IMG/VR virus record: IMGVR_UViG_3300042673_002653 | Location: 1 to 50,295 of that record | Length of the DNA stretch: 50,295 nucleotides | Source: a virus | Direction: 5' to 3' (one strand) | In this document: positions 29,861-39,096 of the stretch, piece by piece | Numbering within the stretch: the first letter of the stretch is position 1 | Layout of the letters: every line of letters starts with the position of its first letter | Translations under genes and position numbers: made by a program | Notes under the pieces: model-generated | Databases searched by the model: none | What the model was told of the DNA's origin: nothing | What the model saw: the letters and a program-made list of their open reading frames with translations, nothing else

Positions 29861-30447
29861 TGGCGAAGATCCTCCCGACCCCGCGCTTCGTCAGCGCCGA
29901 GCCGACCATCGTTTCGTCCAGCATCGACCAGCGCAGCGCCACCGGCTCAAACCGGCAGAAGGGCCTGCGGAAGGGCAGCCACTACAGCTACGAGATGGCG
30001 CTGGAGCCGATGGACCATGCCGAGGCCCTGTCCTGGCTGGACCTCCGCAACGAGGCGGACACCGTCGTCGTTGCGGTCCCTCAGATGGGGCTGGAAATCG
30101 GCACGCCGGGCACGACGCTCGTCAACGGCTCGGGACAGGCCGGGACCAACCTGTCGATCAAGGGCTTTGTGCCCGGCTATCAGGTGCGCAAGGGGCAGGC
30201 CTTCAACCACATCGGGTCCGACGGCGTCCGGCGTATCTATGTGGCCGATGCAGCGGTCACCGCGAACGGCTCCGGCATCGCGACTGTGCCGCTGGAGACG
30301 ATGCTGAACTGGCCGCCCGGCAACAACGACGTCATCAGCTTCTCCGACGTCCGCATCGAGGGCTTCGCGGCCGTTGAGCGCGGTTCCTTCCTCCAAGACG
30401 GCAACGGCCACCACCACATCCGCTTCACGGTCGAAGAACCGGGCTGA
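29860..30447 (+). CDS. distal tail / minor tail protein
   Basis: 195 residues, beta-rich. LPTPRFVSAEPTIVSSSIDQ, GSHYSYEMALEPMDHAEAL, and GFAAVERGSFLQDGNGHHHI. The position between tape measure and the DUF2163-like gene is that of the distal tail protein in alphaproteobacterial siphoviruses and gene transfer agents. Start and stop codons overlap the neighbours by one base each. Confidence 0.7.
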   Translation: MAKILPTPRFVSAEPTIVSSSIDQRSATGSNRQKGLRKGSHYSYEMALEPMDHAEALSWLDLRNEADTVVVAVPQMGLEIGTPGTTLVNGSGQAGTNLSIKGFVPGYQVRKGQAFNHIGSDGVRRIYVADAAVTANGSGIATVPLETMLNWPPGNNDVISFSDVRIEGFAAVERGSFLQDGNGHHHIRFTVEEPG

Positions 30448-31013
30448 TGGATCCCGCCCTCTCTGCCGCCTACAGCCAGCGGGTATGGACGCGGGCCCTG
30501 TTGGTGCGTCTGGATCTGCCCGGCGGGACCTACTGCCTGACCGACGGCGGCTTCGCGGTCTTCGATGGCAACCTCTATCTCGGCAAGGAGCCGTCGCTGG
30601 GCCTGTTCGTCGGCGTCTCCGGCCTCTCCAGCGGGACCGGCAACCAGACGACCCGCGTCGATCTCCGCATCGCCCCCAAGGACAACGCCGCAGCATCCAT
30701 CCTCGGCTCACCCTCGACGCAGGGCAGCCGGGTCAGGGTCTGGCGCGGGGCTATCGATCGCGCGACCGGCCTTCTAATCGGCGAACCCGTTCTCCGCTTT
30801 GACGGTGAGGTGGATCAGCCGCGGTTCTCTGTCGGCGCCGACCGCCAGCTCGTCGTTGCCTGCGGCACCCAATCGGCCCGGCAGCTGGAAGAGAACGCCG
30901 ACTGGCGGGCCAACCACAGCTTCCACAGCACGCGCTGGCCGGGTGAGACCGGCATGGTCCGCGTCGCCGGCATTTCAAAGATCATGCAGGACCTGGGGCA
31001 GTGGCGCACATGA
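30447..31013 (+). CDS. tail-tip protein, DUF2163-like
   Basis: 188 residues. TRALLVRLDLPGGTYCLTDGG, GLSSGTGNQTTRVDLRIAPK, GSRVRVWRGAIDRATGLLIGEP and ARQLEENADWRANHSFHSTRWPGE are consistent with tail-tip baseplate-type proteins of the DUF2163 group that join distal tail to hub. The family name is from memory, so moderate confidence. Its stop overlaps the peptidase gene (ATGA). Confidence 0.75.
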   Translation: MDPALSAAYSQRVWTRALLVRLDLPGGTYCLTDGGFAVFDGNLYLGKEPSLGLFVGVSGLSSGTGNQTTRVDLRIAPKDNAAASILGSPSTQGSRVRVWRGAIDRATGLLIGEPVLRFDGEVDQPRFSVGADRQLVVACGTQSARQLEENADWRANHSFHSTRWPGETGMVRVAGISKIMQDLGQWRT

Positions 31014-31432
31014 TGGATGATCGTATCCGCCGCGCCCAAGCGGCCGAGGCCTGCCGACAGCGCTTCTATGGGAAGGCCTATGACCCCGGCGTCCGCGACT
31101 GCGTGAAGCTGGCGACCCACGCCCTGATGAAGATGGGCCACGGCGCCGGGCCCGTGAAAGGCCTGCGCTACTCGACCGAGGCGGCAGGCTACCGGCTTCT
31201 GCTCAAGGCTGGGTTCAAGTCCCTGCCTGAAGCGCTCGACGCCATGGGCCTACCCCGCATCGCCCCTGCCGCCGCTCTGCAAGGCGATCTGATCGCGATG
31301 GACGCGGGCGAGGACAGTCCGTTCGGTGCCTCGATGATGGTCGCCATGTCCGACGGCCTGGTCCTCGGCTTCAGCGGGGGCATCTGCTCGACATGGCGTC
31401 CCCTCGCCTATCAGGCTGCCTGGCGTCTCTGA
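31010..31432 (+). CDS. tail-associated NlpC/P60-like peptidase (DUF6950 type)
   Basis: 140 residues. RDCVKLATHALMKMGHG has the Asp-Cys of the NlpC/P60-like catalytic site; a His is not obvious, so activity is uncertain. Phages place such proteins at the tail tip to cut peptidoglycan during DNA entry. ATG 31010 overlaps the preceding stop, and its own stop overlaps the hub ATG. The order distal tail, DUF2163, peptidase, hub is the same as in gene transfer agents. Confidence 0.78.
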   Translation: MMDDRIRRAQAAEACRQRFYGKAYDPGVRDCVKLATHALMKMGHGAGPVKGLRYSTEAAGYRLLLKAGFKSLPEALDAMGLPRIAPAAALQGDLIAMDAGEDSPFGASMMVAMSDGLVLGFSGGICSTWRPLAYQAAWRL

Positions 31433-34400
31433 TGCCCCAAGCGATCCCGGCCGTCATCGCGGCCATCTCCTACGTCGGCTCGGCCGCGACTGCGGTTGTC
31501 GCGGGCACGGCCACCCTTGCCCAGATCGCGACCGTCGCCGCCGTAGGCATCGGCGCCGGCGCTGGCAGCATGACGCTCGCCAAGTCTCTGACGCCCCAGA
31601 TCGCCAGCCAGGGCGCGGCGGTCCAGTGGCACGCCGACCCTGACGAACCCCTGCGGTTCGCCTTCGGCCGCGTCGGCGTGAAGGGCAGCATCAAGGACGC
31701 GGCCATCTACGGCCCCGACCGGATGTATGTCTCGTTCGCCTGCACGGTCTCAGCGGCGGGTCCGATCCGGTCCTTCGTCAGTTTCCGGGCGGGCGACTAC
31801 TACATGGCGTTCAACGGCGCCGGGATGGCGACGACCGAGCCCTACGCCGGGGAGATGTGGCTCTCGACGCGGCTCGGAACCCAGCCGGACACCGCCCTGT
31901 CGCTGCCCTCAGGACTGAAGAACGGCGCGGCCTTCCCCGGCTGGGGCGCGGACCGAAAGATGTCCGGCTCGGCGGGCTATCTGGTGACGCTCGGCGAGAA
32001 CTCGAAACGCTCGGCTTACGACGGCAAGATCCCGGCGTTCGTCGCGACCATTGAAGGTCTCTACTGCTACGACCCTCGCCTCGACAGCACCTATCCGGGC
32101 GGTGCCGGCTCCTGCCGTCTGAACGATCCGACGACCTGGGTCTGGACGCAGAACCCGATCCTCTTCGCCCTGAAGTGGACGCTGGGCCTCTGGGAAGGCC
32201 CGACCGGCAAGGGGGCGCCTCAGGTTGACTATCAGGTCGGCGGCATCGGCGCGAAGGTCGATGGCGTCCACCTCGCGTCATTCGTCGCGGCGGCCAATAT
32301 CTCCGACGCAAACGGCTGGACCAGCGCGGGCTACCCCTCCACGGACGACGACAAGGCCCAGGTTCTCGACGGCTTCATGAAGGCGGGCGGAGCGCGATAC
32401 GCCGAGATCGCCGGCCAGATCGCCTGCATCCATCGCGCCGCCCCTCGCGCCACAGTGTTTACGGTCACCGCCCGCGACACCGCCGGGCCCGTCGAGATCG
32501 ACACCGCCTCGTCGAAGCTGAACCGGATCAACACCATTCGTCCCCGGTTCTTCTCGGAGAGCCACGAATGGGAGATGACCGCCCTTCCCGAAGTGACGGC
32601 CACGGAATGGCAGATCGAGGACGGCCAAGGCGTCGCAGTCAAGCGGACCCGGGGCGCGGACTACACCTTCGTTGATCAGGCCAAGCAGGGTCGAGAGCTC
32701 GGCAGCCTGGAGATCAGCCACAGCCGCGAGGGCATCCGGGGAAGGGTCCCGTTGCGGCCCTACATTGACCCGGAGCCGGGGAACTGCTTCGAGTTCGACG
32801 AGCCTGACTTCGCCCTCGCCAACGTCAAATGCTTCGTCCTCAACGTCGAAGACGACACCGAGAACGACACCGTCATAGTCACCTTCGAGGCCGAGACCGA
32901 CGGAAAGTACCCGTTTGCCTACGGCCAGACCGCGAGCCCGCCACCGGCCCAAGAACTCGACCCGTTCGACCCTCGATACGTCACCCCTCCAGACGCTCTG
33001 GATTGGGAAGTGGTCATCCGGCCCCCTGCCCCAGATGGAGGGGGCCAGATCCCCGGCTTCGACCTGACGGGTGTGGTGAGCAACGCTACGGCCGCGCGAG
33101 TGTTGGTCGAGACGGGCCCAACCGATGATGGCCCTTGGACGCAGGCCTATGATGGTCCGCCTACGGCCGAGCGCATTCAAATCCTGGTCGATGCCAACAC
33201 GACCTATTTCATCGCCGTCAGCTACTTCAACCGTGCGGGCAATCAGTCGGCTCGCACGGTCTATGGGCCATTCACCACGGGCGAGGTGATCGGCGGACAA
33301 CTGACGCCGACGGCCCGTGACCAGCTGATCACCGATCTGCGCGACCAGTTGTCGGACACGGCGGCGGCGGAGCGGCTGGCGGAGACGCTGATCCAGACCA
33401 TCCTGGACGAACAGGAATCGTACGAGCTGGAGGCGGAGCGCCGGCTGGACGCCGACACGGGGGTCCTGAACGAGGCGACGGTGAGGAGCGAGGCCGGGAT
33501 CGCCGAGGCGATGAACCTGGTCTACACGCGAGCGGAGACGGACGAAGGGCTGGCGTCCACGCTTCAGGTCGCCCGGGCCTATACGGACACCTACAAGTCC
33601 GAGGCCGAGCTGCTTTTCTCGACGAAGGTCGAGCGGGCGAACGGCGACGCCATCGCCGTGCTTCAGGCCAAGGCCTATACCGACGATCTGGAGAGCCGGG
33701 CCAGCCTGACCTATGTCACCCAGGCGTCGTTCGGGTCGGGCCTGGCGTCTACCCTGTCGGCGGCCCAGTCCTATACGAACGGCCAGATCTCGACGGCCCT
33801 GGCGACGACCTACACCCGCGCCCAGATCGACGGCGCGTTGGCGACGACGGTGCAGCAGGCGCAGGCCTACACCGACGCGCTGAGGTCGGACGCCAGCCTG
33901 ATCTATGCGACGACATCCGCGGTCGGCGGAGTGTCGGCGACGGCGTCGCTGGCCCTATCCACGGCGGTCACGGCGAACGGGGCGGCCAACTCGATCGTCG
34001 GCATCGCCCAAGACGTGAACGGCTATGCTTCCGGTTTTCGCTCGATCAACAACGGGACGACCTCGTCCTTCGATATTCTGACCGACGCCTTCCGCCTTCT
34101 CGCGCCGGCGGGTGGCGCGAGGTCGGAGCTTATCGGCGGGGTCACGTACGCGTATCCACCCGACAACGCTGTCCGATATATGAGCGGCAAGCCGTTCGCC
34201 GGCGACTTCGGCCTGGTCATGTGGACCGGTCCGAACAGCGTCCCCATCGGCTCCGAGACCAAGTCAAACGCCTGGGTCTATGTGTCGATGAATACGGTTG
34301 CCGGCGGTCGTTTCGGCGGGTCCGACGTACCCGGCGGAACGACGCCGCTGATGGCCATGGTCGATGACCCCGATGCCTATGGCTCGGACTACAGCGGTAC

Positions 34401-34644
34401 GATCACCACGGAGACGATCAACGTCTCGGTCGCCGGAACGGGTGCGGGGTCCGCGACCATCCGCTGGGTCCGGACGGGGGGCGACGAGATCGCCCCGACC
34501 GCGCCCAGCGCCTTCAGCACTCAGTTCACCGGCGAGATCGCCCCCGGCCAGACCAAGCGGGCCGTCTTCCTGGGCGTCGTCGTCTCCGGAACGCAAGCCG
34601 CCCCGCCCGTCGTCATCACCGCCACCCTGGCCAGCACGGCCTGA
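31432..34644 (+). CDS. central tail hub / tip attachment protein (J-like)
   Basis: 1070 residues. It starts with hydrophobic AIPAVIAAISYVGSAATAVV, then a hub part (AAVQWHADPDEPLRFAFGRV, YCYDPRLDSTYPGGAGSC, TIRPRFFSESHEWEMTALPE). A fibronectin-like domain lies near 545-635 (SNATAARVLVETGPTDDGPW). From 650 to 870 comes a coiled-coil region with repeated units around QARAYTD and LASTL, then a C-terminal beta domain. Such proteins bind the receptor and lead the tail tip. The start is ATG 31432, overlapping the peptidase stop; an earlier ATG would overlap more. Confidence 0.88.
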   Translation: MPQAIPAVIAAISYVGSAATAVVAGTATLAQIATVAAVGIGAGAGSMTLAKSLTPQIASQGAAVQWHADPDEPLRFAFGRVGVKGSIKDAAIYGPDRMYVSFACTVSAAGPIRSFVSFRAGDYYMAFNGAGMATTEPYAGEMWLSTRLGTQPDTALSLPSGLKNGAAFPGWGADRKMSGSAGYLVTLGENSKRSAYDGKIPAFVATIEGLYCYDPRLDSTYPGGAGSCRLNDPTTWVWTQNPILFALKWTLGLWEGPTGKGAPQVDYQVGGIGAKVDGVHLASFVAAANISDANGWTSAGYPSTDDDKAQVLDGFMKAGGARYAEIAGQIACIHRAAPRATVFTVTARDTAGPVEIDTASSKLNRINTIRPRFFSESHEWEMTALPEVTATEWQIEDGQGVAVKRTRGADYTFVDQAKQGRELGSLEISHSREGIRGRVPLRPYIDPEPGNCFEFDEPDFALANVKCFVLNVEDDTENDTVIVTFEAETDGKYPFAYGQTASPPPAQELDPFDPRYVTPPDALDWEVVIRPPAPDGGGQIPGFDLTGVVSNATAARVLVETGPTDDGPWTQAYDGPPTAERIQILVDANTTYFIAVSYFNRAGNQSARTVYGPFTTGEVIGGQLTPTARDQLITDLRDQLSDTAAAERLAETLIQTILDEQESYELEAERRLDADTGVLNEATVRSEAGIAEAMNLVYTRAETDEGLASTLQVARAYTDTYKSEAELLFSTKVERANGDAIAVLQAKAYTDDLESRASLTYVTQASFGSGLASTLSAAQSYTNGQISTALATTYTRAQIDGALATTVQQAQAYTDALRSDASLIYATTSAVGGVSATASLALSTAVTANGAANSIVGIAQDVNGYASGFRSINNGTTSSFDILTDAFRLLAPAGGARSELIGGVTYAYPPDNAVRYMSGKPFAGDFGLVMWTGPNSVPIGSETKSNAWVYVSMNTVAGGRFGGSDVPGGTTPLMAMVDDPDAYGSDYSGTITTETINVSVAGTGAGSATIRWVRTGGDEIAPTAPSAFSTQFTGEIAPGQTKRAVFLGVVVSGTQAAPPVVITATLASTA

Positions 34645-34658
34645 TCTGGAGCCTCAGC

Positions 34659-34973
34659 ATGTCCGACACCCCTGCCGAAACCGCCGCAGCCTGGCGCGCC
34701 GAAGAGGCGGCCATAGTGCGACGCCGCGAGGAAATCGAGCGGCCCTTGTTCGCGCGCGCGGAAGAACTTCTGGCGCAGATCAAGCCGCTGACCGACGAGC
34801 TGACGAATCTCGGTCCCGGCTTCGTCACCGAATATTACGCCGCGATCCTGGCCATGCCTGGAGAAAGCATCGGGCGGGCCATCCATGCCGTCGCGGCGGC
34901 TCGCCCCAAACCTGCGATCGACTTCTCCACGCCGTCGGACAGCCCGATCACGGCCCAGAAGGTCAAGGGCTGA
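34659..34973 (+). CDS. hypothetical fibre-region protein (104 aa)
   Basis: 104 residues, helical: TAAAWRAEEAAIVRRREEIE and LARAEELLAQIKPLTDEL. No known domain. It lies between hub and fibre genes in the same transcript, so may be a fibre attachment or chaperone protein. Confidence is in the gene, not the role. Confidence 0.68.
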   Translation: MSDTPAETAAAWRAEEAAIVRRREEIERPLFARAEELLAQIKPLTDELTNLGPGFVTEYYAAILAMPGESIGRAIHAVAAARPKPAIDFSTPSDSPITAQKVKG

Positions 34974-34976
34974 GCC

Positions 34977-36473
34977 ATGCCCCTGACCGACAGCCAATGG
35001 GCCGACGAAGTCGCGGATATCTTCGCCCGGCTGGCGGCGGGGACGATCACGGAGGCCGAGGCCGCGAGCGAGCTGGGGGCCGCGACCGCCGACTGGCCCA
35101 CGCGGTCTCTGTCGAACGCGGGGCTGGCCGAACAGCTGTCCCGGTTCAAGGCGCGGGTGAACGGGTTGATCCTGACGGACGGACCGCCGGCGAACGATCT
35201 GGGCGGGGTCAACGCCATCGCCATCGACCTGGGCGCGCGTGTCCTCTACGGCCCCAAGGTGGTTTCGACGGAATGGCCGGACGGCGTCCCGTTCGCAGAG
35301 GGTCCGCCCGGTCAATCGATCGAGCTGGGCGTCAGCGCCACGCACATCCAGTGGCGCGTCGAGGGCGAGGACGACTGGATCGACCTCTATCCCCTTGCCG
35401 ATCTGGCGGGGGCGGACGGTCAGGAGGTCTCGCTGCGGACGTCGGGCGGGTACGTCCAGTGGCGGCTCGGCGCGGGGGGCTGGGCCAATCTGGTCGCCCT
35501 GTCCGCGCTCACGGGCGACGACGGCCGGGAGATCGAGCTAGGGGCGTCAGAGACGCATATCCAGTGGCGCTATGTCAGGGCGTCCGACTGGACCGATCTC
35601 ATCTCGCTGTCGGCGATCACTCCCGACGCCATCCCCGGTCCGGCGGCGTGGATCCCGGTCTACGCCAATGTGGCCGACGGCGCTCGGCGTGTGCAGCAGG
35701 TGGCGGACTGGTTCGGCGGCGACGGGGTCAAGCCTGCCACCGGGCAGTATCTGGGGCCGTCGGGCTTCGTCGCCACTGCGGCCGAGGCCACGGACATCCG
35801 GGGCGCGGGCGGGTCCGGTTCGGGCGACATGCTGGCGGCGAACAACCTGTCGGACCTGACCGACAAGGCCTCCGCTCGAATGACCCTGTCGGTCTACTCC
35901 AAGGCCGAGACAGACGCGGCCCTCAGCGGCAAGGCGACGCCCGCCCAGATCACGGCGGCTATCGACGCCCTGCTGGACTCCGCACCCGGCGCGCTGGACA
36001 CGCTGAACGAACTGGCCGCCGCCCTGGGCGACGATCCGAACTTCGCGGCGACCGTGACGTCTGCCTTGGCCGCGCGGTTGCAGGCCGCGACGACGGCGCA
36101 GGTTCGCACCGGGACGGCGACCGACGTGGGTGTGACGCCGGCGGCGCTGGCGGCGGCGGAGGGCTGGGTGGACCTGGGCAATGTGTCGGGGACCGTGACC
36201 CTGGACTGCAAGGCCGGGAACAAGTTCCGCATGGTGGCGACCGGGGCGATCACCTTCGCCGACCCGACCAACAAGTATGACGGCTGGTCCGGCCTGATCA
36301 GCGTGCGGCAGGACGCGACCGGAAGCCGGGTCATGGCCATGAACGCGGCGATCAGGAAGTCCGGATCGGTCCCGGTCCTGTCCACGGCGGCCAATGCCGA
36401 GGATCAGTTCACGGCGGCCGTGCAGGGGGCCACGGCCTATTTCTATCCGCTGCTGAAGGACTTCAAGCCGTGA
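34977..36473 (+). CDS. tail fibre protein with three sequence repeats
   Basis: 498 residues. N-terminal 100 residues attach to the tail (helical, then GVNAIAIDLGARVLYGPKVV). Three repeats of about 35 residues (111-216) contain the pattern E-L-G-x-S-x-T-H-I-Q-W-R, then W-x-D-L, each ending in S-A-L/I-T. A coiled-coil trimerisation section (MTLSVYSKAETDAALSGKAT, APGALDTLNELAAALGDDPN) and a C-terminal beta domain follow. Those modules are usual for phage fibres. The stop overlaps the next GTG. Confidence 0.85.
   Translation: MPLTDSQWADEVADIFARLAAGTITEAEAASELGAATADWPTRSLSNAGLAEQLSRFKARVNGLILTDGPPANDLGGVNAIAIDLGARVLYGPKVVSTEWPDGVPFAEGPPGQSIELGVSATHIQWRVEGEDDWIDLYPLADLAGADGQEVSLRTSGGYVQWRLGAGGWANLVALSALTGDDGREIELGASETHIQWRYVRASDWTDLISLSAITPDAIPGPAAWIPVYANVADGARRVQQVADWFGGDGVKPATGQYLGPSGFVATAAEATDIRGAGGSGSGDMLAANNLSDLTDKASARMTLSVYSKAETDAALSGKATPAQITAAIDALLDSAPGALDTLNELAAALGDDPNFAATVTSALAARLQAATTAQVRTGTATDVGVTPAALAAAEGWVDLGNVSGTVTLDCKAGNKFRMVATGAITFADPTNKYDGWSGLISVRQDATGSRVMAMNAAIRKSGSVPVLSTAANAEDQFTAAVQGATAYFYPLLKDFKP
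35307..35624 (+). repeat. three in-frame repeats of a tail-fibre module
   Basis: Three units of about 105 nt encode a similar 35-residue module inside the tail fibre. The repeats share I-Q-W-R or V-Q-W-R and W-x-(D/N)-L at constant positions, but the DNA has diverged, so they are older than the 27-bp array at 1-148. Confidence 0.7.
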
Positions 36474-37303
36474 GGCCGTTCGCCGCGCCCCAGCTGGGGC
36501 GAACAGGGGGCGATGCGTTGGACGCAGCAGCCGAAGCCTATATCGCCGCCGCCGGCATCACGAATGACACCCGCAAGGGTCTGGTGCGAGACTTCTTCAC
36601 GGCGACGGCCTCCATTCGGCCGAAGCTGGATCGCCTCTATCTTCTGGCCAACTCCACGAGCGTGGCGTCTCGCACCGACCTGATCCTGCCGTCTCGCGCC
36701 GTCCTGACTGTCGGCGGAGACACCGAATATTACGATGAAGACGGCGATGGGAACGACGAGGCGCACTACATCCCGGCGGAGTTCGAGGCCGACAGGGGGT
36801 GGCGGGGCAAGCGAGATACGCTGCGGTCTCTCTATGGGGATATCGACTTCGCCACCGCGAAGGCTGGAACCAACGGCATCTTCATCGGCGCGTATCTGAA
36901 CACGGCGGACCCCCAGATGGGGTCTGGTCAGTTCTTCACGTCTGTGCCCAACGCAAGGCAGATCATTCTCTACAACACCGGCGGTCAGGGCTTCTACGCC
37001 GGGCAAGCCGCCTCCAGCGGCTCGACGACCGGCGAGGTCAATCTGGGCGGTAGAACAGGCTTCATCGCGCTTCAGAACGACAAGTCGACCACGGTCCGCC
37101 TTTCCCGCAACGCGTCGACGGCAATCACGTCTACGCAGTCCGGGACGGTCACCGCCCTGACCGCGACGGCGGCGGCCTACTATTGCCGATCCTACCAGCG
37201 CCAAGCCTTCGCCGCCTTCGGGGACGCACTCACCGACACCGAGGTCGCGACTCTCTATTCGGCCGTCCAGGCCTACCTGACTGCGATAGGAGCCCAAGCC
37301 TGA
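36470..37303 (+). CDS. tail-fibre-associated / receptor-binding region protein (277 aa)
   Basis: 277 residues. AAAEAYIAAAGITNDTRKGLV, YLLANSTSVASRTDLI, NGIFIGAYLNTADPQMGSGQF and GGRTGFIALQNDKSTTVRLSR resemble proteins found after the fibre gene in alphaproteobacterial phages and may be a lectin-like head of a fibre. GTG 36470 overlaps the previous stop (GTGA). Its C-terminus ALTDTEVATLYSAVQAYLTA is shared in style with the LamG-like protein at 39096. Role inferred. Confidence 0.75.
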   Translation: MRPFAAPQLGRTGGDALDAAAEAYIAAAGITNDTRKGLVRDFFTATASIRPKLDRLYLLANSTSVASRTDLILPSRAVLTVGGDTEYYDEDGDGNDEAHYIPAEFEADRGWRGKRDTLRSLYGDIDFATAKAGTNGIFIGAYLNTADPQMGSGQFFTSVPNARQIILYNTGGQGFYAGQAASSGSTTGEVNLGGRTGFIALQNDKSTTVRLSRNASTAITSTQSGTVTALTATAAAYYCRSYQRQAFAAFGDALTDTEVATLYSAVQAYLTAIGAQA

Positions 37304-37683
37304 TGCCCCTGCACGACGCCAACGGCCCGATCCCCCATGGCGCGGATCACGCGCACGACGGCAACGTCATCGCCTATGCCTCGCTGCTGACCCTGTCGCC
37401 CGAGGATCGGGCGGCGTGGGGGGTGACCTGGGTGGACGAACCGGAGCCCGAACCCGTACCCGAGCCGCGTCGGCTGCTCGCCAAGTCGGCCGTTCACGAA
37501 CGGATGAACGCGCTCGGCAAGCTGGGCGCCGCCTTCGCCGCGCTACAGAGCAACCCGATCTACTTCGGCCGATGGTTCGCCCCGGACTGGCCCAACGTCT
37601 ATTTCGACGACGAAGGCCTGCTGGACGTGCTGGGAGCCATCGGCTGCACCGAGGCCGATATCGCGACCGTCACCGCGCCCTGA
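37303..37683 (+). CDS. hypothetical tail-region protein (126 aa)
   Basis: 126 residues with a histidine-rich N-terminus (HDANGPIPHGADHAHDG), a Glu-Pro repeat (EPEPEPVPEPRR) and a C-terminal part ending FAPDWPNVYFDDEGLLDVLG. Such small proteins follow fibre genes and often act as fibre chaperones. Start ATG 37303 overlaps the previous stop. Confidence 0.65.
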   Translation: MPLHDANGPIPHGADHAHDGNVIAYASLLTLSPEDRAAWGVTWVDEPEPEPVPEPRRLLAKSAVHERMNALGKLGAAFAALQSNPIYFGRWFAPDWPNVYFDDEGLLDVLGAIGCTEADIATVTAP

Positions 37684-37882
37684 TCAAAGACCGCCGCCTG
37701 ATTGGGTCGCCGACGTCTCGCCCGAAGCCGCCGACGACCCGACCCACGGTTTGGCCGTGGCCCGGGTGGTGTAGCGCCCCCGACCCGAACCGGAGCTGAC
37801 CTTTGCCGTCGGTTCCCGATCGTTCTGACACTGGCCGCGTCCGCGTCGGCTGCCTTGTAACGGCTGACATTTGGAGGGGCGG
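37684..37882 (+). other. 199-nt gap with coding-like remnant
   Basis: No complete gene. Frame 37682-37774 reads DWVADVSPEAADDPTHGLAV and then ARVV before a stop, with codon use like real genes but no start codon. The rest shows nothing except TTGGAGGGG, the ribosome site of the next gene. It may be a truncated end of a deleted gene. Confidence 0.4.
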
Positions 37883-38209
37883 ATGTTCGACCCGCGTGAC
37901 TTTGCGGCCTTTTGGGGTCTGTGCGGCGGCCTGATGTGCGGGGCGACGGAGCTTCTAACGGCCTATTCGGCGCGTGTCGGCAATCCGGAGGCCAAGCGCA
38001 AGGCCTGGCTGCGGGTCGTGTTCGGCGTGACCATGGGGCCGCTGATCGCCGAGGCGCTGACCGTGCACCTGGTGCTGAAGATCATCCCCACGCTGGCCCT
38101 GCCGGCGCCCGCCCTGATCCTGGGGTGGATGATGGCCAACGATCCCCGCGACCTTTTCAACCGCCTGCAGAAGATCGTCCAGGCGGCGATCTCGAAGGAG
38201 CCGAGCTGA
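37883..38209 (+). CDS. putative holin, small membrane protein
   Basis: 108 residues. FAAFWGLCGGLMCGATELL and AEALTVHLVLKIIPTLALPAPALILGWMM look like two or three membrane helices; the C-terminus is charged (LFNRLQKIVQAAISKEPS). Size, position before the lysis genes and charged end match phage holins, which permeabilise the inner membrane. GGAGGGG sits before ATG 37883. Another membrane protein follows immediately (ATG overlap). Confidence 0.68.
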   Translation: MFDPRDFAAFWGLCGGLMCGATELLTAYSARVGNPEAKRKAWLRVVFGVTMGPLIAEALTVHLVLKIIPTLALPAPALILGWMMANDPRDLFNRLQKIVQAAISKEPS

Positions 38210-38742
38210 TGCCTTCCGCTCAAAGCCTGCTGATCATCACGACCGCCCTGGTCTTCTTCGCCTCGGCCGCCGTCGTGGCCCAGATCGGGCGATTGCTGAG
38301 CCCCGCCTATGGGACGCGGCTGTCCGCGCACTGGGTCTGGCGCGGCCTGATCTGGCTGGGGGCCGTGGCCCTGTTCGCGCGGGGGGTCACCTTGTTGTGG
38401 CCGGGCGGCCTGTTCTCGGTCGGGCGGATGACGCCCCTGGTACTGATGGGCGGGCTGGTCACCCTGGGCTTCGCCCTGTGGAAGCTGGACGACGTGATGC
38501 GCGAGAACGACCCGCCGCCCTGGAGCGTCCAGCTGATGCGGCTGGTCGCCCTGACGGGGATCAACGGCCTGGTGACGCGAACGGCGCTGACGCTGCCGCC
38601 CGCCGCCTATGGCGACCTGCCCCCGCCGGACGAGCGCGCGCCCGGTGACCTTTGGCGGCTGCTGATGATGGCCGGCGCGGCGCTGGTGATCGTCGCAGTC
38701 GTCGCGGCCATCGTCCTGAACAGCCCTGCGGCGGACATCTGA
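38209..38742 (+). CDS. membrane protein with about four helices, possible holin partner
   Basis: 177 residues. Hydrophobic segments at residues 5-25 (SLLIITTALVFFASAAVVAQ), 43-65 (VWRGLIWLGAVALFARGVTLL), 71-90 (MTPLVLMGGLVTLGFALWKL) and 147-172 (LLMMAGAALVIVAVVAAIVL). A loop at 95-146 is soluble. It is coupled to the holin-like gene by start-stop overlap and may work with it, for example as an antiholin. No family is recognised with certainty. Confidence 0.65.
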   Translation: MPSAQSLLIITTALVFFASAAVVAQIGRLLSPAYGTRLSAHWVWRGLIWLGAVALFARGVTLLWPGGLFSVGRMTPLVLMGGLVTLGFALWKLDDVMRENDPPPWSVQLMRLVALTGINGLVTRTALTLPPAAYGDLPPPDERAPGDLWRLLMMAGAALVIVAVVAAIVLNSPAADI

Positions 38743-38784
38743 CGCGAACCCGGTTCGCCCCTTCCTTCATCACGGAGACATCCC

Positions 38785-39096
38785 ATGGCCACCCTGCACG
38801 TCGCAATCGCGGCGGTGAACGACCGCGCCCTGACCGGGGTCACCCTGCCCGTCGCCCCTTCGGTGGAGCGCACGGCCAAGACCCTGGCCACGACGGCGAC
38901 GTCGGCGGCGGACGCCGAGCTGGTCGCCCAGGAGAACGAGGTCTGGATCGTCACCGCGCGTGACGCCGACCACTGGGTCAAGTTCGGTTCTGGCACGCCC
39001 GTCGCCGGGCCGAACGCAGGATATCTGATCATGGCGGGCACGACGCGAGAGTTCGGCGCCGACGCCAACCAGAAGATCGCGGCGCGGACCGTCTGA
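38785..39096 (+). CDS. hypothetical structural-type protein (103 aa)
   Basis: 103 residues, Ala/Thr/Val-rich beta protein (MATLHVAIAAVNDRALTGVT, DAELVAQENEVWIVTARD, YLIMAGTTREFGADANQ). It could be a decoration or fibre accessory protein. The stop overlaps the next ATG, so it belongs with the LamG-like gene. Confidence 0.62.
   Translation: MATLHVAIAAVNDRALTGVTLPVAPSVERTAKTLATTATSAADAELVAQENEVWIVTARDADHWVKFGSGTPVAGPNAGYLIMAGTTREFGADANQKIAARTV

Noticed and set aside
28000-31000. Contractile tail genes
   Set aside because: No sheath, baseplate spike or wedge genes found between tail tube and fibres; order is that of a siphovirus.
34364-36280. 638-codon plus-strand frame
   Set aside because: Out-of-frame shadow over the hub end, the 104-aa protein and the tail fibre; Arg/Gly-rich composition typical of shifted GC-rich frames.
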